From Actinotalea sp. Marseille-Q4924 (GTDB lineage: Bacteria; Actinomycetota; Actinomycetes; Actinomycetales; Cellulomonadaceae): a stretch of DNA of 64,000 nt. Below, piece by piece: positions 52,891 through 62,330 of this stretch. The notes under the pieces were generated by a model. It did no database searches and was not told the DNA's origin. It saw only the letters and a list, made by a program, of their open reading frames with translations. Each line of letters opens with the position of its first letter. The stretch's first letter is position 1. The stretch spans positions 62,001 through 126,000 of the forward strand of contig NZ_CAKAKB010000003.1 in assembly GCF_916618755.1 (NCBI RefSeq). Direction: 5' to 3'. Both the position numbers and the translations under genes were made by a program.

Positions 52891-54102
52891 TCAGCCCTCG
52901 GCGAGCCGGTCCAGCGCCAGCCCGGCGAGCACGGCCGCGGCGACGGGCAGCGCCGCGTCGTCGAACCGCGCCTGCGGCGAGTGGTTGTACGGGGCGGTCG
53001 CCGGGTCCTCGCCGGCCGGCGTCGCGCCGAGGAAGAGGAAGGCCCCCGGGACCTCCTGCAGCACGTAGGCGAAGTCCTCCGCACCGGAGACGGGCTGCTT
53101 CGCCGTCTCGTACGCGTCCGGCCCGACGACGGCGCGCGTGACCCGCTCCGCGCGGTCCACCTCGGCGGGGTCGTTGACGGTCACCGGGTAGCCGCGCTCG
53201 TACGTGACCTCCGCGGTGAGGCCGTGCGCCGCGGCGATGTTCTCGGCGACGCGCACGAGCCGGTCGGGGATGGCCTCGTGGTGCTCGCGGGAGAACGTCC
53301 GGACGGTCGCGTCGAGCTGCGCCGTCTCGGGGATGACGTTGTCGGTCGTGCCGGCCGCCACCCGCCCCACGGAGACCACCACGGGGTCGTGCGCGTCGAA
53401 CTGCCTCGTGACGACGGTCTGGAGCGCCAGGACGATCTCGGCGGCGACCGTCACCGGGTCCGCCGCGAGGTGCGGCATCGACCCGTGGCCGCCGCGGCCG
53501 CGCACGGTCACGTAGAGCTGGTCCGACGCCGCCATCGCGGTCCCCGCACGGCCGGTGACGACGCGCAGCGGGGTGTTGGACGACGCCACGTGGATGGCGT
53601 AGGCGGCGACGACCCGCTCGCCCGCGGCGTCGAGGACACCCTCGTCGATCATGTACCGGGCGCCGTGGAAGCCCTCCTCGCCCGGTTGGAACATGAGGAC
53701 GACCGAGCCCGCCAGCTCCTCGCGGCGCGCGGCGAGGAGCCGTGCCGCGCCCACCAGCCCCGCGACGTGCAGGTCGTGCCCGCACGCGTGCATGAAGCCG
53801 GTGTGCTCGCTCGTGAACGGCTCACCCGTCTCCTCCGTCACGGGCAGCGCGTCCATGTCCCCGCGCAGGAGCACGGCCGGCCCGGGGCGAGCGCCCCGCA
53901 GCACGGCCACCACGGAGCCGACGGCCGTCCCGGTCGTGACCTCCAGCCCCAGCCCCTCGAGCGCGGCCAGGACGCGCGCCTGCGTCATGGGCACCTCGAG
54001 TCCCTGCTCGGGGATCCGGTGCAGGTCGTGGCGCAGCGCCGCCAGCTCCGCGGCCATCGCCTCCGCGTCCGCGAGCAGGTCCTGGAGCAGGTCGTGGGGC
54101 AC
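52891..54102 (-). CDS. M20 family amidohydrolase (hippurate hydrolase-like)
   Basis: A 403-residue M20D peptidase/amidohydrolase. Metal ligands are seen in HACGHDLHVAGL (Cys and His), QPGEEG (Glu), AIHV (His) and the late NHSP. RGDMDALPV is the N-terminal family block. These enzymes hydrolyse N-acyl amino acids, hippurate or peptidic amides in the cytosol. GTG 54102 has GGAGG 5 nt upstream. Which amide is cleaved is not clear. Confidence 0.9.
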   Translation of the reverse strand: MPHDLLQDLLADAEAMAAELAALRHDLHRIPEQGLEVPMTQARVLAALEGLGLEVTTGTAVGSVVAVLRGARPGPAVLLRGDMDALPVTEETGEPFTSEHTGFMHACGHDLHVAGLVGAARLLAARREELAGSVVLMFQPGEEGFHGARYMIDEGVLDAAGERVVAAYAIHVASSNTPLRVVTGRAGTAMAASDQLYVTVRGRGGHGSMPHLAADPVTVAAEIVLALQTVVTRQFDAHDPVVVSVGRVAAGTTDNVIPETAQLDATVRTFSREHHEAIPDRLVRVAENIAAAHGLTAEVTYERGYPVTVNDPAEVDRAERVTRAVVGPDAYETAKQPVSGAEDFAYVLQEVPGAFLFLGATPAGEDPATAPYNHSPQARFDDAALPVAAAVLAGLALDRLAEG

Positions 54103-54224
54103 GTGCGCCTCCGGTCGTGGTCGCGCCTCGTGGGCGGCGTGGTCGGGTCGTCCGGTGCGACCGTACCCGTCCCGGCCCGCCGCCGTGCCCTCTGCCGTCC
54201 CCTCTGCCGTCCCCTCCCTGCGGC

Positions 54225-55649
54225 TCAGGGCGGCGGGACGTCCACGCGGGCGCGGAGCCCGCCCAGCGGTGCCTCCGCCAGCGTGACGTCGCCGCCGTGC
54301 TCCCGGGCGATCTCGCGCACGATCGCCAGGCCCAGCCCGCTCCCGCCCGCCTCGCGCTCGCGGGCCTCGTCGAGGCGCACGAACCGCTCGAACACCCGGT
54401 CACGGTCGTGGGCGGGGATGCCGGCGCCGTCGTCGTCGACGGTCACCGACCCCTGCCCGACGGTGACGCGCACCCGCGAGGTGGCGTGGCGCACCGCGTT
54501 GTCCACGAGGTTGCGGACCACGCGGCCGAGCGCGGGCGCGTCGCCGACGGCGGACCCGGTCCCGTCCACCTCCACGCGGACGTCCGGCCGGCGCAGGACC
54601 GCGCCGGACCCGCCGACGGCGTCGCGCGCGACGTCCACGAGGTCGACCTCCTCCCGCGTCCGGGGAGCGGAGCCGACCCGCGCCAGGAGCAGGAGGTCGT
54701 CGACGAGCCCCTGCATGCGCAGCACCTCGCCGACGAGGTCGTCGGCCAGCTCGTCGGTGCGGTAGACCTCCGGGTGCTGCCGGGCCACCTCCAGGCTCGC
54801 GCGGAGGGTCGCCAGCGGCGAGCGCAGCTCGTGGGCCGCGTCGGCGACGAACCGCCGCTGCCGGGCCGACGCCGTCTCCAGCCGGTCCAGCATCTCGTTG
54901 AGCGTGCGCGCGAGGGCGGAGACCTCGTCGTCGGCGGGGCTGACGGGAAGGGAGCCCGGGCCGCCGGCGCGGGCGACCTGGGCGGCGGCGGAGCGCATCC
55001 GCTCGACGGGGTGCAGCGCGCGCCCCAGCACCAGCCACACCGCCACCGCGAGGATGCCGGTGAGCGTCGGCACGACGCCGACCAGGGACAGGCTCAGCGC
55101 CCGCAGCAGTCCCTGGACCTCGGCGAGCGGCATCGTGGCGACCACGGTGACCTGCTCGCCGCGCCACGTCGTCGGGACGACGGCGACGCGTGCCTGGCCG
55201 TCGTAGGCGCTCTGCGACGTCGGGCTGACCACCCCGCTCGTGGCGGTCGCGGCGCGCAGGCGGGCGATCTCGTCCGGCGGCAGGACGGGCAGCGTGCGGC
55301 TGGCGCTGGGAGAGGTGGCGACGACGAGCCCGTCGCGGTCGAGCACCTGCACGATCTCCCCGGGCTCCTCGACCGGCAGCGCGTCCGGCAGGCTGTCGGA
55401 GGCGACGAGTTCCGCGGTCGTCGTCGCCCGTTCGCGGACGATCCCGTCGAGCTCGGCGACGCGCGAGCGGGACAGGACGGTCGTCAGCGTCAGCGCCCCC
55501 GCGATGAGCGTGACGCAGAGCAGGCCGGCGGTGAGCACGGTGAGCCGGGTCCGCAGGGACCGGCTCCGCCACGGGTCGGCGCCGTCCCTGCCGGTGTCCC
55601 CGCGACCCGCGTCAGGTCGCTCGACGGGCGGTGCGGTGCCCGCGTGCAC
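54225..55649 (-). CDS. sensor histidine kinase
   Basis: A 474-residue membrane kinase. Two membrane helices (about residues 36-58 and 185-210) enclose an exterior sensor domain of about 125 residues. HAMP, then HisKA with the phospho-His in FVADAAHELRSPLATLRASLE, then HATPase_c with NLVDNAVRHA, DDGAGI and GSGLGLAIVREI complete it. GTG 55649 lies 6 nt after the response-regulator stop. It likely senses the cell envelope and controls the adjacent RseB/LolA-ABC cassette. Confidence 0.93.
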   Translation of the reverse strand: MHAGTAPPVERPDAGRGDTGRDGADPWRSRSLRTRLTVLTAGLLCVTLIAGALTLTTVLSRSRVAELDGIVRERATTTAELVASDSLPDALPVEEPGEIVQVLDRDGLVVATSPSASRTLPVLPPDEIARLRAATATSGVVSPTSQSAYDGQARVAVVPTTWRGEQVTVVATMPLAEVQGLLRALSLSLVGVVPTLTGILAVAVWLVLGRALHPVERMRSAAAQVARAGGPGSLPVSPADDEVSALARTLNEMLDRLETASARQRRFVADAAHELRSPLATLRASLEVARQHPEVYRTDELADDLVGEVLRMQGLVDDLLLLARVGSAPRTREEVDLVDVARDAVGGSGAVLRRPDVRVEVDGTGSAVGDAPALGRVVRNLVDNAVRHATSRVRVTVGQGSVTVDDDGAGIPAHDRDRVFERFVRLDEAREREAGGSGLGLAIVREIAREHGGDVTLAEAPLGGLRARVDVPPP

Positions 55650-55655
55650 GGCGGC

Positions 55656-56309
<654 letters not shown>

Positions 56310-56362
56310 CTGACCAGCATCCCACCGCGGAGGCCCCGGACGGCTGAGGCGGGCCTGATGAC

Positions 56363-56378
56363 CTCAGCGCCGTCTCAG
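56363..56378 (+). promoter_or_regulatory. CTCAG-N6-CTCAG direct repeat, cassette 2
   Basis: CTCAG at 56363-56367 and 56374-56378 (11-bp period), 23 nt before ATG 56402 and about 54 nt upstream of the divergent response-regulator gene. An inverted CTGAG (56344-56348) lies nearby. This is the same layout as at 37019-37034. Confidence 0.5.
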
Positions 56379-56401
56379 TGCCCCGGGGGGACGCTCTTCG
56401 C

Positions 56402-57703
56402 ATGACCCAGAGCTCCACCCGCACCGGCGCCACCACCGCCGGCGCCCCCCGCTCCCGGCGCACGGCGTGGGCCGTGCCCGCCGGTGTCGCCATCGCCGTC
56501 GCCGCGGCGTTCGCCACCCCGCCGCTGCTCGCGAGCGCAGGCGACGACTCCCTCCCCGACATCACCCCGGAGCAGCTCGCCGAGCGCGTCGCGGCCGCGG
56601 AGCCCGCCCCGCTGTCGGGGACCGTCGTGCACACGGCCCGCCTCGGGCTGCCCGAGCTGCCGCTCACCGAGGCGACGGGCGCCGACCCGGTCGCCCTGCT
56701 CGGCGGCTCCTCGACGCTACGGGTCTGGACGGACGGCGCGGAGCGTTCCCGCATCGCGCTCCTGGGTGCCGCGTCGGAGTACTCGCTCGTCACCGACGGG
56801 CCCGACGCCTGGACGTACTCGAGCACGACGGACGAGGTCGTCCACTACACGCTCGACGCCGCGGGCCGGGCGCAGTACGAGGCCGCCGCGGCCGACGTGC
56901 GCGCCGGCCTGGCCCCCGACGTCGTCGGCACGCTGCCCACGCCCGAGGAGGCGGCACGCACCGCGCTGGAGCAGGTCCAGGGCTACTCCGCCGTCACGCT
57001 GGACGCGCAGACCACGGTGGCCGGTCGGGCCGCGTACCAGCTCGTGGTGACGCCGCGGGACGCGGAGACCCTCGTGGGCCGGGTCGTCGTCGCCGTCGAC
57101 GCGGAGACCTCGACGCCGCTGCGCGTGCAGGTCTGGAGCGTCCAGGACGCGGACGTGCCGGCGCTGGAGATCGGCTTCACCGACGTGACGTTCGGCCTGC
57201 CCGATGACGGCGTCCTGACCTTCTCGACACCGGCGGGGGCGACCGTCCGCGAGGTCGTGATGCCGATGATGGAGCCGCAGGAGCCGGGCGCGCTGGAGGA
57301 GCTGCTCGCGGCCGACCCGCCGGCCCCGGGTGAGCCGATCGACCCGGCGCTGCTGCCCGAGGGCGTCGCGACGACGGGGACCGGCTGGGAGACCGTGACC
57401 GAGGTCGCCGGCGTCGACGTCGCCGCGATCCTCGCCGGTGACCCCGCCGCGCTCACCTCGCTGCCCGAGTCCGAGCGGCTCATCGGCTCGGACCGCGCGC
57501 AGGACCTCATCTCGGAGTTCCTGCCGGACGAGGAGCAGGCGAGCGCCTTCGAGCTGGACGGCGCCGCGCTCTACGACAGCCTCACCACCGAGGTCCCCGA
57601 GGGTCGCCTGCTGACGTCGGCCCTGCTCAGCGTGCTCGTGACCACGGACGGGCGGGTCCTGTACGGCGCCGTGCCGGCCGAGGTCCTGCGCGGACTGGCC
57701 TGA
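56402..57703 (+). CDS. secreted RseB/LolA-like protein, cassette 2
   Basis: A 433-residue paralogue of the 36-kb protein. The N-terminal anchor is VPAGVAIAVAAAFATPPLLA. Shared blocks are LSGTVVHTARLGLPELP, STLRVWTDGAERSRIALLG, DAWTYSS, VAGRAAYQLVVTPR and the ending GRLLTSALLSVLVTTDGRVLYGAV. It should lie outside the membrane. It is the first gene of a three-gene unit with its own ABC-2 transporter, divergent from the two-component system. Lipid or lipoprotein binding is inferred from the fold resemblance only. Confidence 0.82.
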   Translation: MTQSSTRTGATTAGAPRSRRTAWAVPAGVAIAVAAAFATPPLLASAGDDSLPDITPEQLAERVAAAEPAPLSGTVVHTARLGLPELPLTEATGADPVALLGGSSTLRVWTDGAERSRIALLGAASEYSLVTDGPDAWTYSSTTDEVVHYTLDAAGRAQYEAAAADVRAGLAPDVVGTLPTPEEAARTALEQVQGYSAVTLDAQTTVAGRAAYQLVVTPRDAETLVGRVVVAVDAETSTPLRVQVWSVQDADVPALEIGFTDVTFGLPDDGVLTFSTPAGATVREVVMPMMEPQEPGALEELLAADPPAPGEPIDPALLPEGVATTGTGWETVTEVAGVDVAAILAGDPAALTSLPESERLIGSDRAQDLISEFLPDEEQASAFELDGAALYDSLTTEVPEGRLLTSALLSVLVTTDGRVLYGAVPAEVLRGLA

Positions 57704-57740
57704 CAGGCCCGAGGACCGCTGCCATGGGGGTCGCCACGGG

Positions 57741-57746
57741 TAGCGT
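57741..57746 (+). promoter_or_regulatory. internal -10 element before ATPase gene, cassette 2
   Basis: TAGCGT, 7 nt before GTG 57754. It favours that GTG over ATG 57724 and suggests an extra promoter for the transporter genes. Confidence 0.5.
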
Positions 57747-57753
57747 TCCGGTC

Positions 57754-58740
57754 GTGAACGTCCCGCAGCCGGAGGGCCGGTCCGAGCGGGCGGCCCCGGA
57801 GCGAGACCTGGCCGTGCGGACCGCGCACCTCACGAAGCGGTTCCGCTCGGGTCAGGTGGCCGTCGACGGGATCGACCTCGAGGTGCCGCGCGGCGCGGTC
57901 TTCGGCTTCCTCGGTCCGAACGGCTCGGGCAAGACGACGACCATCCGGATGCTGCTGGGTCTGGTCCGCCCGACCGAGGGCCGGGCGTGGCTGCTCGACG
58001 GCCCGATGCCGGACGCGGGGCCGACGGTCCTGCCGCGGGTCGGTGTCCTCGTCGAGGGCCCGGCGTTCCAGCCGTACCTCAGCGGTCGGCGCAACCTCGC
58101 CCGGCTCGACGCGAACGACGCGACCGCCGACCCGCGGACGTCCGGGCGGCGCATCGACGAGGCGCTCGAGCGCGTGGGCATGGCGGCCGCCGCCGCGAAG
58201 CCCTTCCGGCAGTACTCCCTGGGCATGAAGCAGCGGCTGGGCCTGGCCGCCGCGCTCCTGCGGCCCCGGGAGCTGCTCGTCCTGGACGAGCCGACCAACG
58301 GCCTGGACCCGCAGGGCACTCGTGAGGTGCGGGTCCTCATCCGCGAGCTGGCCGACGCGGGGACGACCGTCCTCGTGTCCTCGCACCTCCTCAGCGAGAT
58401 CGAGCAGGTGTGCTCCCACCTCGGCATCATGAGCCGCGGGCGTCTCCTCGTGCAGGGCGAGCGGCACGTCGTGATGGGCGTGGCGACGCCGCACGTTCAC
58501 GTCACCACGACGACGGACCACGCGCCCCGGGCGGCCGAGGTCCTGCGCCGGCTGGGTGTCGGTGGGGTGACCCGCGAGGGGGCCCTGGTCCACGGTGTGC
58601 TCGACGGCGTGGGACCGGCCGCCGTCTCCTCCGGGCTCGTCGGTGCCGGCGTGGACCTGCTCGGCCTGGAGGTCCGCCGCCAGAGCCTCGAGGAGCTGTT
58701 CGTGCGTCTCACGGGGGAGGGCTTCGATGTCGCCCGCTGA
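57754..58740 (+). CDS. ABC transporter ATP-binding protein, cassette 2
   Basis: A 328-residue ABC-2-type ATPase. Walker A is GPNGSGKTTTIRMLLGL, the signature is YSLGMKQRLGLAAALL, Walker B is LLVLDEPTNGLDPQGTREV, and the C-terminus ends VRLTGEGFDVAR. It is closely similar to the 35-kb ATPase along its whole length, diverging mainly in the last 100 residues. The start was placed at GTG 57754 from the -10 element. It overlaps the permease gene by 14 nt. Confidence 0.92.
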   Translation: MNVPQPEGRSERAAPERDLAVRTAHLTKRFRSGQVAVDGIDLEVPRGAVFGFLGPNGSGKTTTIRMLLGLVRPTEGRAWLLDGPMPDAGPTVLPRVGVLVEGPAFQPYLSGRRNLARLDANDATADPRTSGRRIDEALERVGMAAAAAKPFRQYSLGMKQRLGLAAALLRPRELLVLDEPTNGLDPQGTREVRVLIRELADAGTTVLVSSHLLSEIEQVCSHLGIMSRGRLLVQGERHVVMGVATPHVHVTTTTDHAPRAAEVLRRLGVGGVTREGALVHGVLDGVGPAAVSSGLVGAGVDLLGLEVRRQSLEELFVRLTGEGFDVAR

Positions 58741-59650
58741 CGTCGCCGGGGCGCGGCGTCCCGCGGCGCACCCCGGTGGGGTGCTCGGGGGGCCCGCGAC
58801 CGACCCGGCCGCGGAGTGGCTGCCCCGGCCCGGCGCCTTCGGTCGGATGCTGCGCAGCGAGATGGCGCTCGTGTTCGGCCGACGCCGCAACGTCGCGCTG
58901 CTGTCCGGCCTCGCCGCCGTGCCCCTGCTGCTGGGCCTCGTCCTCTTCGTCGCGCAGGACACGGCGCTGGCCGGGCAGGGGCCGGGGTTCGTCGGCCGGG
59001 TCACGGGCAACGGCCTGTTCCTGGTCGTGGCGTCGCTGTTCCTGTGCCTGCCCTTCCTCCTGCCGCTGACCATCGGCATCGCGACGGGCGACGCCGTCGC
59101 GGGGGAGGCGGCCGGCGGCACCCTGCGGTACCTGCTCTCCCTGCCGGTTCGGCGGACGCGGCTGCTCGTCGTCAAGGCGCTCGCCACGCTGGCGTTCGTC
59201 GGGGCGGCCGTGCTCGGCATCGCCCTCGTGGCGCTCGCGGCCGGGTCCGCACTGTTCGGCCTGTCCGACCTCACCCTGCTGTCCGGGGCGACCATCCCGG
59301 TCGCCGACGGCGTCCTGCGCATGGCCGGCGTCGTCGCGTACGTGGCGCTCTCGCTGACCGGCCTGGTCGCCGTCGGGCTGTTCTACTCGACTCTCACCGA
59401 GGTGCCGGTCGGCGCCATGGCGGGGACCGTGGTCACCGCGGTGGTGTCGGCGGTGCTCGACACCCTGCCGCAGCTGTCCGCGATCCATCCAGCGCTGCTG
59501 ACGCACCACTGGCTGGACTTCGCCGAGTTCCTGCGGCTGGAGGTCGACCCCGCCGTCCTCGGTCAGGGCCTGGCCGTGCAGGCGGCCTGGGTCGCCGTGT
59601 TCGGGGCGCTGGCGTGGAGCCGGTTCACCACCGCAGACGTCACGTCCTGA
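58727..59650 (+). CDS. ABC-2 type permease, cassette 2
   Basis: A 307-residue ABC-2 permease with six membrane segments. Shared landmarks with cassette 1 are the RMLRSEMALVFGRRRN entry helix, GDAVAGEAAGGTLRYLLSLPVRRTRLL and LFYSTLTEVPVGAMAGTVV. A longer Pro/Gly-rich N-terminus (about 30 residues) is cassette-2 specific. The ATG lies inside the ATPase gene end with the same 14-nt overlap as in cassette 1. Substrate unknown. Confidence 0.86.
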   Translation: MSPADVAGARRPAAHPGGVLGGPATDPAAEWLPRPGAFGRMLRSEMALVFGRRRNVALLSGLAAVPLLLGLVLFVAQDTALAGQGPGFVGRVTGNGLFLVVASLFLCLPFLLPLTIGIATGDAVAGEAAGGTLRYLLSLPVRRTRLLVVKALATLAFVGAAVLGIALVALAAGSALFGLSDLTLLSGATIPVADGVLRMAGVVAYVALSLTGLVAVGLFYSTLTEVPVGAMAGTVVTAVVSAVLDTLPQLSAIHPALLTHHWLDFAEFLRLEVDPAVLGQGLAVQAAWVAVFGALAWSRFTTADVTS

Positions 59651-59709
59651 GCACGGGGGCCGCGCCGGCCGAGTTCCCCGGCGCGCGCAGGCCCAGGGCG
59701 TGATCCGCC

Positions 59710-59741
59710 CCCGCCCCGACGGTCGCCACCGTCGGGGCGGG
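59710..59741. terminator. bidirectional terminator between convergent genes
   Basis: A perfect 14-bp stem with arms 59710-59723 and 59728-59741 and a CGCC loop. It lies between the stops of the permease (59650) and the antiporter (59778). Confidence 0.85.
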
Positions 59742-59777
59742 ACGGGGCGTGCGTGGGCCTCCGCGGCGCGCTCTCCC

Positions 59778-61088
59778 TCATGCCGACGTGCCGGCGACCT
59801 CCGGGTCCTCGCTGTCCGCCTCCGGCTTGCCGGCCAACCGACGCCGCGCGTCGTCCAGCCAGGCCATCGCGGGGGTCGCGGTGACGCCGTGGAGCACGAC
59901 CGAGGACACGACCACGAGCCCGACCAGCGCCCACAGGCGGCTGTCCTCCAGCGCGAAGTCACCCTCCTGCAGCGCGTACGCGACGTAGTAGAGCGAGCCG
60001 ACCCCGCGGACGCCGAAGAAGGCGACGACGGCGCGCTCGCGCGGGCCCGTGGTGCTGCCGGCTAGCCCGATCCAGCCGGCGACGGGACGCACCAGGAGCA
60101 GGAACACCGCGACGACCGCGACCTCGGCCCACCCGACGGGCGCGAGCAGGCCGCGTGCGACCGCGCCGCCGAGCAGCACGAGGACCGCGACGGTGAGGAG
60201 CCGTTCGACCTGCTCGACGAAGCTGTGCATGACCGCGTGCTGCTCGTGGTGCCGCTCGGTGCTCCGTATCGTCGCCGCGGTGACGAAGACCGCGATGAAG
60301 CCGTACCCCTCGGCCAGCTCCGTGAGCCCGTAGGCGAGGAAGACGGCGGCCAGGGCGACGAAGCCCTGGAGGTTCTCCGTCATGCGGTGCTCGGCCGCGA
60401 GGCTGGAGAAGAACAGCCGGCCGAGGAGCCAGCCGACCGCCAGCCCGCCGAGGACCCCCAGGCCCAGGCGCCACAGGACGTCCACGAGCACCCACTCGGC
60501 GAGCCAGCCGCCCGGGGCGACGCCGGCGATGCTGATCGCGACGGCGGCGTACGTGAACGGGAAGGCGAGGCCGTCGTTGAGCCCGGCCTCGGACGTCAGG
60601 GCGAACCGAGCCTGGTCGTCCTCGGCGCCGGGCTCGGCGAGAGGCCGGTTCACCTGGACGTCCGTCGCGAGGACCGGGTCGGTCGGTGCGAGGACGGCGG
60701 CGAGGAGCATGGCTCCCGCGGCGCCGAAGCCCAGGAACCACCACCCGAGCAGTCCCGTGGCGAGCATCGTCAGCGGCATGGTGACCGCGAGGAGGCGCCA
60801 CGTCGTGCCCCAGGTGCGGATCGCGAACGGGCGGTTGAGGGCCAGGCCGGCGCCCATCAGGGAGACGATGACGCACACCTCGGTGAGGTGGACGGCGACC
60901 GACTGGTAGCGGATCGGGTCCGGGTCCGGCAGCTGCGGCAGCAGCGCGAACGCGGCCATGCCGGAGCCGAGGAAGACGATCGGCCACGACACCGGTGCCC
61001 GGCGCAGCACCCACGGCAGCAGGGCGGCGGCGAGGGTGGCGAGCCCGATCGCGGCGAAGAGGATCCCCGAGCCCTCGAACTCGATCAC
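59778..61088 (-). CDS. monovalent cation:proton antiporter (CPA1/NhaP type)
   Basis: A 436-residue membrane antiporter with about 12 helices. The ion-site motifs LAPTDPVLATDVQVNRP and SEAGLNDGLAFPF (Asn-Asp pair) are characteristic of the NhaP branch, and GVRGVGSLYYVAYAL is the conserved late-helix motif. It exchanges Na+ or K+ for protons for pH and salt homeostasis. The short hydrophilic C-terminus lacks TrkA-C domains. GTG 61088 was chosen because TACCGT lies 6 nt upstream. Confidence 0.9.
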   Translation of the reverse strand: MIEFEGSGILFAAIGLATLAAALLPWVLRRAPVSWPIVFLGSGMAAFALLPQLPDPDPIRYQSVAVHLTEVCVIVSLMGAGLALNRPFAIRTWGTTWRLLAVTMPLTMLATGLLGWWFLGFGAAGAMLLAAVLAPTDPVLATDVQVNRPLAEPGAEDDQARFALTSEAGLNDGLAFPFTYAAVAISIAGVAPGGWLAEWVLVDVLWRLGLGVLGGLAVGWLLGRLFFSSLAAEHRMTENLQGFVALAAVFLAYGLTELAEGYGFIAVFVTAATIRSTERHHEQHAVMHSFVEQVERLLTVAVLVLLGGAVARGLLAPVGWAEVAVVAVFLLLVRPVAGWIGLAGSTTGPRERAVVAFFGVRGVGSLYYVAYALQEGDFALEDSRLWALVGLVVVSSVVLHGVTATPAMAWLDDARRRLAGKPEADSEDPEVAGTSA

Positions 61089-61094
61089 CGGCTC

Positions 61095-61100
61095 ACGGTA
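61095..61100 (-). promoter_or_regulatory. -10 element of antiporter gene (leaderless)
   Basis: TACCGT on the minus strand, 6 nt before GTG 61088. Confidence 0.55.
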
Positions 61101-61210
61101 GGTGCCGCGCGGGTCCTGCGCCCGTCGCCGCGGAGGGGCGCCGGTACCGGCGCCGACGTCGTGAGCCGCCGTCGGCAAGCCGGGGCGTGCGGTCCCGGCA
61201 CCTACCGGCC

Positions 61211-61216
61211 TACCGT
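61211..61216 (+). promoter_or_regulatory. -10 element of VOC-deaminase gene (leaderless)
   Basis: TACCGT, 7 nt before ATG 61224. It is a mirror image of the antiporter promoter 110 nt away. Confidence 0.55.
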
Positions 61217-61223
61217 GCTCGAC

Positions 61224-62128
61224 ATGACCCCGCACGTGCGCCAGCTCCGCGTCGTCCTCAACACCGACGACCTGCCCGCAGCCCTCGCGTTCTACCGGGA
61301 CGCGCTGGGGCTCGCGGGCCTGGAGGCGTTCTCCGGGCCCGACGACGCCGAGGTCGTCATCCTCGACGCCGGCCGGGCGACGCTCGAGCTCGCGAACCCG
61401 GCGCAGTCGCAGCTCATCGCCGACGTGGAGACGGGCGGGGTCGCCAGCACGCCCGTCCGCCTGGCGTTCGAGGTCGACGACGCCGCGATCGCGACGGTGG
61501 CGCTCACCGACGCATCGGCACCGCTCGTGGCGGCGCCGGTCCGGACCCCCTGGGAGTCGCTCAACGCGCGCGTCACCGACCCCGAGGGACTCCACGTCAC
61601 CGTGTTCCAGGAGCTGGCGGGTCACCCGCCGGCGAGCCTGGTGGGCACCGAGGTGGCGGGCCTGGGGGAGGAGGGGCTGCTCGCCCGCGCCGTCCAGATG
61701 GCGCAGTCGAACGCCGAGGCCGGAGCCGAGCCGTTCGGGGCGATCGCGGTGTACGAGGGCGTCGTCGTCGGCGTCGGGGTGAACACGCGGGACGTGGCCG
61801 TGGACCCGACCGCGCACGCCGAGGTCGAGGCGGTCCGCGACGCGGCCCGTCGGCTGGGGCGCGCCGACCTGGCGGGGGTGACCGTGTACTCGAGCTGCGA
61901 GCCGTGCCCCGTCTGCCGGACGGTCGCCGCGGTCGCCCGGTCGACGAGGTCGTCTACGCCGCCGAGGCGGCGCTCGTGCCGGCCGCGGTCAGCGACATCC
62001 CCGCCGAGCTGTGCCGCGTCGTCGCCCAGTACCGTCCCGAGCGCGTCCGCCCGGGTGTCACCGGCCTCACGCGGGAGCAGCTCGCGGCGCCCTTCGCCAC
62101 GTTCCTGGAGCGCCGCGCGACCCCGTGA
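61224..62128 (+). pseudogene. VOC-CMP/dCMP-type deaminase fusion, frameshifted
   Basis: Residues 1-125 are a VOC/glyoxalase-like domain (VRQLRVVLNTDDLPAALAFYRDALGL to GLHVTVFQELAG). Residues from about 135 are a zinc deaminase with TAHAEVEA and SSCEPCPVC. At about 61938-61941 the frame is lost. The deaminase ending (VDEVVYAAEAALVPAAVSDIP to FLERRATP, stop 62128) continues in the frame one base back. Adding one base in the CCCGG run would restore a 301-residue protein. It may be a recent pseudogene or a sequence error. I see no slippery heptamer to suggest programmed shifting. Confidence 0.75.
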
Positions 62129-62157
62129 CGCGCCTGCTGCCCGGCTGGTGGTCTGCC

Positions 62158-62183
62158 ATGCTGAGACGACGACGTCTCAGCAT
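62158..62183. promoter_or_regulatory. 11-bp perfect inverted repeat upstream of fdhA
   Basis: ATGCTGAGACG-ACGA-CGTCTCAGCAT. It could be an operator for fdhA or a terminator for the preceding gene. Confidence 0.5.
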
Positions 62184-62210
62184 CCGACCCGGTACCCCGG
62201 CTCCGTGCGT

Positions 62211-62232
62211 GGTCACGATCCGGTCACGGTCC
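62211..62232 (+). repeat. 11-bp direct repeat in the fdhA leader region
   Basis: GGTCACGATCC (62211-62221) and GGTCACGGTCC (62222-62232), one mismatch, 99 nt before fdhA. It is possibly a one-turn regulator site. Confidence 0.4.
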
Positions 62233-62330
62233 GATCCCGATTCCGCTCGCGGTACCGGCCTGCGAGGTCGAAGGTGGAGGGACGGGCCGACCAGCAGGGG
62301 TCGGTCCATGACGGTCAAGGAGGATCGTCC

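Noticed and set aside
61938-61941. Programmed frameshift in the VOC-deaminase gene
   Set aside because: There is no X-XXY-YYZ slippery heptamer or clear downstream pseudoknot. A one-base deletion or sequence error is simpler.
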